From Corynebacterium phocae (GTDB taxonomy: Bacteria > Actinomycetota > Actinomycetes > Mycobacteriales > Mycobacteriaceae), in contig NZ_VXKJ01000048.1 of the NCBI RefSeq assembly GCF_008693075.1, positions 186,001-250,000 on the forward strand: a stretch of DNA of 64,000 nt, written 5' to 3'. Position 1 is the stretch's first letter. Every line of letters begins with the position of its first letter. Shown here piece by piece: positions 53,867 to 63,500 of the stretch. Made by a program: the position numbers and the translations under genes. The notes under the pieces are model-generated. The model had not been told where the DNA came from. It worked only from the letters and a program-made list of their open reading frames with translations, and searched no databases.

Positions 53867-54283
53867 CTAGGGGTGCAATATCCCGCGTTCAACTGCCACA
53901 TTTCGTAGCGATTGGGCAATCTTCTTAAGCTTTTTCTTGCCAACCCAACGCTTCATGTTGATGAGGCAGTGACCAGTCACTTTTCCCGGTCCCTCGTCCT
54001 CACTCCACCCCAGAATAATTTCATTTCCGGCTTCGTCCCTAACCTTAGGCACTGGAGAAATTTCCCCTTCTGAGATTCCCCACACGCCTCTCGACGCCAT
54101 GCCAGCCGAAATAAACTCCTGGTAGAACTGTTTGGGGTTTGTCTTGGCGGACTGTGCAACGGAAAGCAGCCCCTCATCGTTGGAATTTAACATGAATAAC
54201 TGCGATGACGGTCTATCTCTGGCGTCATCCCAGAGAGCGGCGGCGGGGGCGCAACTCCTATAGAACAACAACTCCTCACTCAT
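53867..54283 (-). CDS. Hypothetical protein, second gene of a two-gene unit
   Basis: 138 aa, overlapping the upstream 406-aa gene by 8 bp. It has SSQLFMLNSNDEGLLSVAQS followed by FYQEFISAG and a SRGVWGISEGE strand. This layout recalls small proteins that commonly follow a larger partner in bacterial genomes; I cannot name a domain. Soluble, no signal peptide. Function unknown. Confidence 0.65.
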   Translation of the reverse strand: MSEELLFYRSCAPAAALWDDARDRPSSQLFMLNSNDEGLLSVAQSAKTNPKQFYQEFISAGMASRGVWGISEGEISPVPKVRDEAGNEIILGWSEDEGPGKVTGHCLINMKRWVGKKKLKKIAQSLRNVAVERGILHP

Positions 54284-55496
54284 CGGATTTGCTCCCAGCT
54301 TTCGCCGTCATCGATTCCAAGGTTTTGATTACTTTCGCTGTGGTCTCTTGGTATGTCTGAGCTGCTGGGACTTCACCATCGAGGTCGATGCCATCACCGA
54401 AAGCACTTAGCTCAACGTTCCCCACATTATCAACCTCAATCGACCAATCCACCCCATCGAAATCCCACTCAAGCTGAATGCCACCGCGAAGCAGCGGGTA
54501 GATCCCTGGCCTGTTCCCCTCAAGAATTTCTTCATCATAGAAATACGACAAAATTGCGTCAACAATGCGTTTAGCCTGCACGGACACTGCCTCGCCATTT
54601 TGTCCGTCAATCCAGCCATCTGCAAAGTTCATTACAACGGCCATCCTCCGATACCAATCATCCGGATATGATTCCTCAACAAAATCAATGGATCCAGATT
54701 TGGAGATTTTCCCGGACGGAGAGGCTAGAAAATTCCCTTCCATTCGGATAGGCCTAGATAGGCGGTCCGGGGCCAACCATTTCTTGTACTGGTTCCATCC
54801 CTCGCTCGCAGGATCCTCAAATATCTTTACAGATTGCCCGTCGTAGGTAGAAAGAATCAATTCTCCCTTGGCATCAAGGCTAGCCACCCAACCAGAAATC
54901 TGGAGAGTCTGCTCCTCATCTTTCGCTCCATACTTTTCGCGTACGTCTGCCCGCTTGGACCTTGTAAAAACAACACTGTTGAGGCCTCTGCACCCGGGGC
55001 GGTATAGCTTAACCTCATCTTCTGGTTCTAAAGTCTTCCCGAATGTCAGCGCCTCATCTAATGCCTTAAAATCGACAACTTCAGATTCATCAGCCTCACC
55101 GGCGAGTATCTTCAGAAAAACCTCCGCTGCCTCATCGAACACAGCGTAAGAGTCATCGACAAACAACTCGGTTTGGGACCCCGTGGTGGGGCCGGCTACC
55201 AACACGGTGTTCACGCAACCCTGACTCAGCCTATCCAGGAACAAATTGAACTTGCTCGAGAAGCCTTTCGGAACGCGCTGCTTTCGGTATCGCTTAATCC
55301 ACATCTCGCGGGCCAGGGCTTTAATTGCTGACTCAACTACCCCTAGTTCCTTAGCCGCCGATACGGGAAATTGGATGTTCTTAAACCGGCGCCCCTCCCA
55401 GTGAAGTTCCAGAAAAGGTTCACCCGAGTGCCCTGAGCACGCCTGACCAGCACTCAACGCTTGAGCTTCCTTGTTCAGACTCTTCTCCGGCTCCAT
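54276..55496 (-). CDS. Hypothetical protein, first gene of a two-gene unit
   Basis: 406 aa, soluble. The N-terminal ~150 residues include LHWEGRRFKNIQFPVSAAKE and an all-alpha pattern with VDDSYAVFDEAAEVFLKIL; the C-terminus has YPLLRGGIQLEWDFDGVDW and SIEVDNVGNVELSAF. TAGAGT on the minus strand (55510-55505) is 8 nt before the ATG, a possible leaderless start. Coupled to the 138-aa gene by an 8-bp overlap. I do not recognise the family. The context between IS remnants and defence genes makes a toxin-antitoxin-like or defence role thinkable, not shown. Confidence 0.7.
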   Translation of the reverse strand: MEPEKSLNKEAQALSAGQACSGHSGEPFLELHWEGRRFKNIQFPVSAAKELGVVESAIKALAREMWIKRYRKQRVPKGFSSKFNLFLDRLSQGCVNTVLVAGPTTGSQTELFVDDSYAVFDEAAEVFLKILAGEADESEVVDFKALDEALTFGKTLEPEDEVKLYRPGCRGLNSVVFTRSKRADVREKYGAKDEEQTLQISGWVASLDAKGELILSTYDGQSVKIFEDPASEGWNQYKKWLAPDRLSRPIRMEGNFLASPSGKISKSGSIDFVEESYPDDWYRRMAVVMNFADGWIDGQNGEAVSVQAKRIVDAILSYFYDEEILEGNRPGIYPLLRGGIQLEWDFDGVDWSIEVDNVGNVELSAFGDGIDLDGEVPAAQTYQETTAKVIKTLESMTAKAGSKSDE

Positions 55497-55591
55497 AACC
55501 CACCACTCTAGCGCACCTCCAGAGTTCTGCCATCCCGTAGCGCGCCAAAATACATGACGCTACACGCGCAAAATTAGATGGCGCTTGACAT

Positions 55592-55640
55592 CCGCCAAAG
55601 GACTGCCCAAATGGCCCACTTTTCAAAGCCATTTTGGCCC
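55592..55640. repeat. 49-bp repeat, copy 2 (IS21 3'-end region)
   Basis: Identical to 44235-44283, where it follows an IstB remnant. Just before it, GATGGCGCTTGACAT resembles the ends seen at 48301 and 56468. An isolated IS21 right-end relic. Confidence 0.7.
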
Positions 55641-55661
55641 ACCTTCACTTGGCAAAACCCA

Positions 55662-55899
55662 TACTCGAAATCTACTCGAAACGACTATGACAGAGCAGGT
55701 TTCGAGTAGCACACCCCCAAAAAAGTACGACAACCAGGCATTTCCCGCCAACCAGGCAGGGTACTCGAAATCTACTCGAAACGGCTATGGCAGAGTAAAT
55801 TTCGAGTAGCGCACCAAAAAACGTGATGACCAGGCAGAATACCCGGAACCTACTCGAAATCTACTCGAAACGACCATGACAGAGTAAGTTTCGAGTAGC
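55662..55899. repeat. Array of three 49-bp palindrome-containing repeats
   Basis: Copies at 55662-55710, 55762-55810 and 55851-55899 (spacing 100 and 89 bp). Each has two direct TACTCGAAA half-sites followed, after an 18-bp gap, by TTTCGAGTA in inverted orientation, giving CTACTCGAAA-N18-TTTCGAGTAG. There are thus nine half-sites. The intervening DNA is also partly repeated (CACC-A-run, ACCAGGCA). It lies ~165 bp upstream of the 406-aa gene's divergent start. Confidence 0.85.
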
Positions 55900-55904
55900 C
55901 CATG

Positions 55905-56205
55905 ATCAAGTCCCCGTGGACCAGCGCTTGGTTCGGATTTCCGATGGCCAGTTCCTCCTAGTTACCGGTGAGCAACAGGACTTCCCCGATCCCGAAGAAC
56001 TGAAAGCCCTAGGCAGAACTTCCCCGCCGTAGCGACGCACTTGCAGAGGGCTGGCAGGGTCACCGTCAAAGACCTCAGCAAGCAGACACCGGCTAATCCC
56101 CAGACCGTCTTGAGTGACACGTTAGGGTTTACAGCTAGCGACAGAAAAGACGTTCCAGGGTTGGTTCGTGTGGGGCTGTTGGAGAAGCCTTCTACTGGGT
56201 CATAG
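55905..56205 (+). pseudogene. Decayed 3' end of an ATP-binding protein
   Basis: Two plus-strand frames, broken by a TAG at 56030 and a shift, read VDQRLVRISDGQFLLVTGEQ and then RAGRVTVKDLSKQT and VRVGLLEKPS. The order and wording (AGRVTVKDLSKQT against AGRATIKELTRRT) parallel the end of the fragment at 52940-53698. A second, more decayed member of the same family. Confidence 0.45.
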
Positions 56206-56427
56206 AAGCGCGGTACAAGCGCGCATCACTCGCACTAACGTCCAACTTCCCCCCAGGAGACTTTGACAAAATACTCCCCACCAGCTTAGTAACCTCCCTG
56301 GTCAACCGACGAATGTACACACCCACACAATCACAACCCAAGGCGTGTCGGTTCGATACAAACAAGCGAAAGCCGGCCCAAGTGTAAGGCCCCATCACAT
56401 AACCCACACCACCAACAACCCCCAAAC

Positions 56428-56478
56428 TCCGGAACAATTTCATGTCGCTGACTGGAACGTTTTAAATGTCGCTTGACA
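56428..56478 (-). repeat. IS21-like end truncating an ImmA-like gene
   Basis: On the minus strand TTGTCAAGCGACATTTAAAA, then CGTTCCAGTCAGCGACAT and AAATTGTTCC, match the same words in order at 48301-48346 (TTGTCAAGCGACGTTTAAAA, GTTCCA, AGCGTCATT, AAATTGTTCC). The gene upstream loses its frame at this point. Confidence 0.6.
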
Positions 56479-56637
56479 ATCCGTCGGCGCACTGAGAATA
56501 ACTACCTCAGACGTCGTCGTGTCTTCGATGACCTTGATGAGGTCATGAATGGGCCCGGTACCAAGACCGTTTTTCCGCCGGAAGCTCTCCGCAGCTGCTT
56601 TCCCTTCCAGCTCATTGGAAAAAATCCTTCCACTCAT
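56440..56637 (-). pseudogene. ImmA/IrrE-like protein, truncated after ~55 codons
   Basis: 65-codon frame starting 11 nt after the XRE regulator stop. The N-terminus (GKAAAESFRRKNGLGTGPIH, DLIKVIEDTTTSEVVILSAP) fits the beginning of ImmA/IrrE-type proteins commonly co-encoded with XRE regulators. The HEXXH metallopeptidase part is missing: after TDC the frame runs into the IS21-like end and stops. Family call is moderate because the diagnostic motif is absent. Confidence 0.55.
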
Positions 56638-56648
56638 CTTGATGGTCC

Positions 56649-56972
56649 CTAAAGTCCCATGTCAGTGAGATGAGCTTCGATCTCCAAAAGTTGGACCAGC
56701 TGGGCCCTCATCTCATCCATCGCGGAACTGTTGGTGGACCTAGCTGCTACTTCAACCCGGTCAGCGATCTGGCTGCCGCTGAGCTGATCAAACGGCAATC
56801 CCAGAGCTTCGGTGATGAGCATTACTTCGCTGATAGTAGGGGTCTTCTGGCCAGAAACAATCTGGCTGATGCTGAACTGAGAAATTCCCGTTTCTGCGGC
56901 CAGATCGCGCTCGGAGCACTGCAGCCGTGTAAGAGCTGCTGCAATTCTGTCGTTGATGGTTTGCGCTGGCAT
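56649..56972 (-). CDS. XRE-family transcriptional regulator
   Basis: 107 aa from the ATG at 56972, which has a strong AGGAGGAAAT site; the frame extends upstream to 57326 but without homology. The helix-turn-helix is RDLAAETGISQFSISQIVSGQKTP, near residue 22. The C-terminal ~40 residues are helical (DEMRAQLVQLLEIEAHLTD). It is followed by the truncated ImmA-like gene, and the pair resembles regulator/anti-repressor modules of integrative elements. Confidence 0.8.
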   Translation of the reverse strand: MPAQTINDRIAAALTRLQCSERDLAAETGISQFSISQIVSGQKTPTISEVMLITEALGLPFDQLSGSQIADRVEVAARSTNSSAMDEMRAQLVQLLEIEAHLTDMGL

Positions 56973-57467
56973 GATTTCCTCCTCACTTGAAACAAGCCCC
57001 TTGAAATAAATTCGGAACTGTGATTCAGCTGGTATCTTGAATGAGCTTAGCACTGCAAAGGGGAAAGAGTTAGTCCAAGCGTTCGAAGTCAATATTCTGA
57101 GAAGAACTTCCTGAGGTCTTGAAGCGGTGAGTACTGCCATATCTTTGTCCGTATTCAAGGATAGGACATGACACGCTAGATGCCCGTCCTTAGCACCCGG
57201 CATAAACCCCAGAACCAACAAAACCGAACACCCGAAGCGATCCCCTTTTAAAAAGATGGAATCCCTTGCGGACTCGCAACGGCCCACGCTGTCCGGGCCG
57301 AAGACTCCGTCACCGCCCCAACACACCGGGAAAACCTGCAGAGCCGGACACCTTTAGCGCAAAGCCTTGGCCAAATTGGCCAAAAGGGGTCGGGATCTGC
57401 AGTCTCCACCGCCATCTGTCCCTACGGGGTGCCCGCAAACGCCGGTTCCAGGGAGCGGAGCAACTAA
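56973..57467. other. Intergenic region between the XRE gene and the adhesin terminator
   Basis: About 495 bp, probably containing the XRE promoter. No gene supported; the ORFs here are shadows or lack starts. Confidence 0.35.
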
Positions 57468-57503
57468 AACCCGCCACAGCCTTGGAAAGGCTGCGGCGGG
57501 GTT
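57468..57503 (-). terminator. Intrinsic terminator of the adhesin gene
   Basis: On the minus strand CCCCGCC-GC-AGCC pairs with GGCT-GT-GGCGGG, followed by TTTTAG. It lies 20 bp after the adhesin stop codon. Confidence 0.8.
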
Positions 57504-57523
57504 AGGTTAGTTGCCGTCGGGGT

Positions 57524-60500
57524 CTAGTCGCGGCGGCGGCGAAGGAACAGGAGGCCCAGGCCGCTGAGGATGAGTGCCAGCGCAAGGCCAGCTACCAAGC
57601 CAACGTTGGCACCGGTGTTTGCCAGTCCACGCCCAGAAATGGATGTCGGTTTCTCAACTGCAGTGTCCGCGGGGCTCTTCACTTCCGAAGTACCCGGTGA
57701 CTGCGGTTTATCCCCACTCGGATGCGGCGGGGTGCCGGAAGGAGATTTCCCGCCAGAAACGACGCCCTTAATCCAGTCCAGGAATCCGCCTGAGCCTGAA
57801 GGTGGTGGCGTGTCTTCAGGGATCGGCTTGTTGGTCACGGTGCCGGCGTCAACAACGGTGCCATCGGTAGTAACCTCGACCTCCACGGCAGCGTCTTTGG
57901 ACAGCTGGTAGCCCTTCGGAGCCTTGGTTTCAACGATCCGGTAGGTACCGAATTTAAGATTCGGGAAGGTGACCACGCCATCCTTGTCGGACTTTGCGGC
58001 TGCCAGGACCTTACCGGGTTCGACGCCATCAACGCTAAGTGCGGAGACTTCAAACTCTGCACCGGCCAGCGGCCGCTTGGTGTCGGCGGCAATCTTGTGA
58101 ACCTCAACGGTACCCCGGATTGGTTTGTTGGCAATCTTTCCTAGCTCAACCACCTGACCGTCAGAGTCGATGGTTACCTCGAATTCTTCGGCGTTGAGCA
58201 CGTAGCCCTGCGGTGCCGCCTTTTCACGCACTAAGTACGTGCCAAAGGTACGGTTGAGGAAGGTGACTTCACCATCAGCGTTAGAGCTTTGCGTATCCAG
58301 CGCAGTGGACTGTCCACCCTCGCCTTGAGCGAAGATTTCAAAGACTGCACCGGCCAACGGCTTACCCGTCTCGGAATCAACCTTCACAGCGTGGACGCTT
58401 CCACGGGTGTGCTTGTTGTTCACCACTCCTAGGTCAACGGTCACGTTGGCCTCGGTGACTAGGACACCCAGTGGGCGGTCAAGTGGTTCGAATCCCTCGA
58501 GGGGTTTAATCTCCTGTAGCTCATAGGCTCCGTAGCGAACATCTTCGAAAGTGACGCGTCCGTCTTCACCGGTTACGCCCCGGTATGCCGGGGTCGCGTC
58601 AGCCGCGATGGTTCCATCCTCGCCGGCCAGGAACAAACCGAATTCAACGCCGGGTAGAACTGCGCCAGCCTCGGACTGCTTCACTGCAGTCACCGTAGCG
58701 CGGATAGCGTTATTGAGTACTTCGCCTGCGTCGGTGACCGGTGATGTAGCACCAACCACTACGTCCTTGGTCTCTGCCGATAACACGAAGCCCTCCGGCG
58801 CGACAGTCTCTTTCAGCACGTAGGTACCCCAAGGGACATCGGTGAAGGTAGCCTTGCCAGTTTCACCGGTGGTTGCTTTCAAGGTGGCTGCATCAGCTAC
58901 GCCCTGCTCCGTCTTGAGGAACAATCCAAACTCGGCCCCGGAAAGAGCACGCTGTCCGTCCTCGGCCTCGCCAGATTTTTTGACCACGGAAACCTCACCC
59001 AGGATCTTTGTGTTGGTGACCTCACCTGCGGCGACAACCTCGTTCTGGGGGCCTAGCTCAACATCAATAACCGTACCGGACTTGGTATAGCCAACAGGCG
59101 CGGCAATCTCCCGCAGCTGATAAGTTCCCCACTCCACGTCGATGAATGTAGCAAACCCGTCTTCTGCACTCTTTGCCTTAGCAACCGGAACCGTTTGGCC
59201 TGCGGCAAACAGCCCGAACTCTGCACCAGCAAGCGGCGCCCCTTCGGCGTCTACCTTAGACACAGTAACGGTACCTGGGATGCGCGGGTTGGCCACCTCT
59301 CCCAGGTTAACCCGTTCCTGATCGTTGACTACAGCAGCAGTCAACTGTTTCTCGGTGGCGGTCCAGCCCTGCGGCGCAGCGGATTCGACCACTACGTACT
59401 CCCCATACAAGACATCCGCGAAGGTAAGCGTTCCATCCTCCCCACTGGTCTGGGTATCCAGTGCTGCCTGGGAATCGGCGGTGTCAGCGCCCTTCGCAAA
59501 CAGCAAGAACGTGGCACCGCTTAGCGGATCCCCGGTGGTCTTGTCCGTCTTGGTCAACGTGATGGACCCGCGAATGGGGACGTTAATAACCTCACCCAGA
59601 TCGTAGGTCTTGTCGTGCTCAGTCACACTGACGGCCAGGTCCTCCCCGTAGGGCAGGTAGCCCTCAAGTGGTGCCAGCTCCCGCACAACGTACTCACCGT
59701 AAGCAACATCAACGAACTTCACCTTCCCGTCCTCGCCAGAAGTTTGACGGGCAACCGGAGTAGCCAGATCATCCTTCGCGAAGAGCCCAAACTCAACACC
59801 AGGCAGAACAGAGCCGTTATCAGACTTTTTCTCCAACTGGACAGCGCCCCTGATGCGGGCGTTTTTGATGCTTCCAGCATCGACGTTAAGGGCAGTCGCG
59901 CCAACCGTAACTTGCTTACTCTCGGTACTAAGCAGCCACCCTGTCGGCGCGTTGGTCTCCTTGAGCACGTAGGTGCCCCAAGGCACCACTTCGAAACTCA
60001 CTACGCCGTCATCACCACTAACCGCCGTCACAGACGGAGATTCAGAAGCAACACCGTTTTCATCCACGGCAAACAGCCCAAACTCTGCACCAGCAAGCGG
60101 CGCCCCTTCGGCGTCTACCTTAGACACGGTAACGGTGCCTGGGATGCGCGGGTTGGCCACCTCGCCCAGGTTAACCCGTTCCTGATCGTTGACTACAGCA
60201 GCAGTCAACTGTTTCTCGGTGGCGGTCCAGCCCTGCGGCGCAGCGGATTCAACCACTACGTACTCCCCATACAGGACATCCGCGAAGGTAAGCGTTCCAT
60301 CCTCCCCACTGGTCTGGGTATCCAGTGCTGCCTGTGGGTCGGTGGTGTCAGCGCCCTTCGCAAAGAGCAGGAACGTGGCACCGCTTAGCGGATCCCCGGT
60401 GGTCTTGTCCGTCTTGGTCAACGTAATGGACCCGCGAATGGGGACGTTGATAACCTCACCCAGATCGTAGGTCTTGTCGTGCTCAGTCACACTGACGGCC

Positions 60501-63500
60501 AGGTCCTCCCCGTAGGGCAGGTAGCCCTCAAGAGGTGCCAGCTCCCGCACAACGTACTCCCCGTAAGCAACATCAACAAACTTCACCTTCCCGTCCTCGC
60601 CAGAAATTTGACGAGCAACCGGAGTAGCCAAATCATCCTTCGCGAAGAGGCCAAACTCAACACCAGGTAGAACAGAGCCGTCGTCAGATTTCTTCTCCAA
60701 CTGGACAGCGCCCATGATGCGGGCGTTTTTGATGCTTCCAGCATCGACGTTAAGGGCAGTCGCGCCAACCGTAACTTGCTTGCTCTCGGTACTAAGCAGC
60801 CACCCTGTCGGTGCGTTGGTCTCCTTGAGCACGTAGGTGCCCCAAGGCACCGCTTCGAAGCTGACTGCGCCGTCATCACCACTAACCGCCGTCACAGACG
60901 GAGATTCAGAAGCAACACCGTTTTCATCCACGGCAAACAGCCCGAACTCTGCACCAGCAAGCGGCGTTGCGTCCTCACCGAGCTTGGTGAGGCTAACGCT
61001 AGCGTCCCGGCGGTCGTTCGTCACTGTACCTAGTTCAATGGTCTCTTCGTCGTTTTCAACGTTGGCCTCAAGAGGTGTCGTCGTTGCGGTGTAGCCAGCC
61101 GGTGCTGCCTTCTCGCGGACGATATACTCGCCGTACACACGGTCAGCGAAGGTGACGGTTCCATCCGCCGCCGATGTCTGCGTGTCGAGTACTACATCCG
61201 GGTTATCCTTAGCCACCAGTTCAAACTCGGCGCCGGCCAGCGGGGCCTTCGAGGTAGCGTCGGCCTTAGCCAGGGTAATGGATCCACGGATCTGGTTGTT
61301 AGTTACGTCATCGAGCGTAACTTCCTGGCCGTCGGTCGAAATCGTGACCTCAATGTCCTGTCCCAGCGGCACGTAACCTTCCGGAGTCTGGATCTCACGG
61401 AGCTTATAGGTCCCGTAGAGGACGTCAGTGAAATTGACCTTACCGTCTGCGCCCGAAGTCGCTTCGTAGGCGGCGGCGGTCTGCCCGTCCTTGAAGAGCC
61501 CGAACGTCACGCCTGGCAATGGCTCGCCAGATTCGCCCTTATCGGACTTCTTGGTGAAGGTGACCGAACCCCTGATTTGGGTGTCGGTAATCACTCCCGC
61601 ATCAACGACCACCGTGCCGGACTTCTGATCAAAGTTCTGGGCACCGATGGTGACGTCAATGGCCTTTGTTGAGAGGGCGTACCCCTCCGGCGCAGCGATC
61701 TCCCGGACTTGGTAATTTCCCCACTCCACGTCGGTGAAGGTGACGGTGCCATCCTGCGCGTCGGTGGTTTGAGAGTCGGTCTGAACAGTAAACTCCCCTT
61801 GCGCGTCAGGGGCGAAAAGCCCGATTTCCGCGCCGCCTAGAGGCGCGGCCGCTTCGTCTTGCTTGGTCACCGTGATCTGGCCCGGGATCCTCTCATTGGT
61901 CACCACTTGGGTAGCCGGGGAAAGGTTCTCCGCGCCCACTTTGATAGTCACCACGTCCGTGGAAGGCCGGTAGCCTGCGGGCGCGGCGGTTTCGGTGAGT
62001 TCGTAGGTACCCCACTCCAGGTCCGCGAAAGTAACTAGGCCGTCTTCGCCCGTCTCCGCTGTCCTGGTGGCGGGATCCATGAGCGCACCGCCGCCGATGC
62101 CAGCAACATGCTTGAGCTCAAAGCTCGCACCCTGCAGGTTCGCGTTGTCGGTGGCGTCAGCCTTCCTGACGGTCACCGTACCGGGCTTGCGGACGTTGTC
62201 CACCTCACCCAGGTTGTAGGTCAATTTATCCGCCGTTTCAGCCGCGCTCGCTAGGGCGCCCGGGCCGACTTCAATCTGGCGGGTGAATCCGGGGGCATCG
62301 GCAGTAATGTCCGCATACCCGGTGGGGGCCGTTACCTCGGTGACGGTGTACACGCCCGGGGCAACATCGGTGAAGCTCACGGTGCCGTCTTCGCCGCTTA
62401 CTGCACTAACAGCGTCTTCTGCGGCCTGGCCCGCTTTGGTCAGGGTGAACGTAGCTCCTTGCAGCCCTGCCTTCGTGGCGGAATCAACCTTCTTCAGGTT
62501 AATGACACTTGGCTTGGGTTGGTTGATGAAAGGCTCGGTTATGTTCACTGCTAGATGGTCAGCGTCTATCACAACCTCCAGTGCAGTCTCCGAGACTAGA
62601 TATCCAGCCGGAGCACTGATTTCCTTGAGGACGTAAGTTCCCCAGTCAACATCCGTGAAAGTGAGGTTGACTGCTTCAGCGGTGCTGGTCGCTTTATACG
62701 CGGCGGTTTCAGCTACGTCGTTGTTCTCCCCGGTCACGGCGAAGAGTCCGAACTCTGCGCCCTCCAGCAGTTGACCGTTGGCGTCGTGCTTAATCGCAGT
62801 TACGGTACCCAGTTTCTTCCGGTTCTCGACCTGCCAAGGTTTACCTCCAGGTGGGCTAACCAGTGTGGTGGAGCCGTCCTCATTAGTAACTTTCTCTTGG
62901 AACCCGTCTTCGCCCAGGACGAAGGTCCGGGGCTCAGTGGCGGCCTCGTAGCCGTTTGGAACCGTCGATTCAGTCAGGGTGTATTCACCCCACGGGACAT
63001 CGGGGAAGGCCACAATTCCGTCTTCGCCGCTCGTAACACTGACCCGCAACTGGGAGCCGTCTTCGCCAGTTTCTTGGCTAACCAATTCAAATGTTGCCCC
63101 GGCCAGGGCGTTGCCATCTTGATCAACCTTGTTGATTCTGACGTCATCGATTGATAGGGCATCTACAACGGTGGTTTCAATAGGGGAACGGTTTCCGTCA
63201 GCGTCGACTTGAATATCGCTGTTGTCAACAGTGATGTCCCTTGAATCAGCTTTCTTATGGCCTGCTGGAGCCGTAACTTCAGTCAGCGTGTACTGGCCGT
63301 AAGGAATATCGGCAAAAGTCGCCTTCCCTTCTGAGTCAGTGGTGACGGTCCACACCCGTTGAGTGGGTTCTACTACAGCTCCGTCTCCCGGCTTTTCGCT
63401 TTCTAGCCAGTTCTTCCACTCAAGGGTAAATTCAGCTCCTGCTAGTGCACCGCCACCCACAGTAGAGGTTTTGGTCAGGATAATGTTCCGCGTACCAGCC

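Noticed and set aside
55662..55899. CRISPR array
   Set aside because: Only three repeats, spacers partly repeated themselves and of uneven length (51 and 40 bp), no cas genes, and the repeats contain three half-sites each.
56192..56443. 83-aa minus-strand ORF after the IS21-like end
   Set aside because: No ribosome site, no homology to IstA or ImmA, and it starts inside the IS-end sequence.
59615..60388. 257-aa plus-strand ORF inside the adhesin
   Set aside because: Antisense shadow; its repeats simply mirror the Cna-B duplication.
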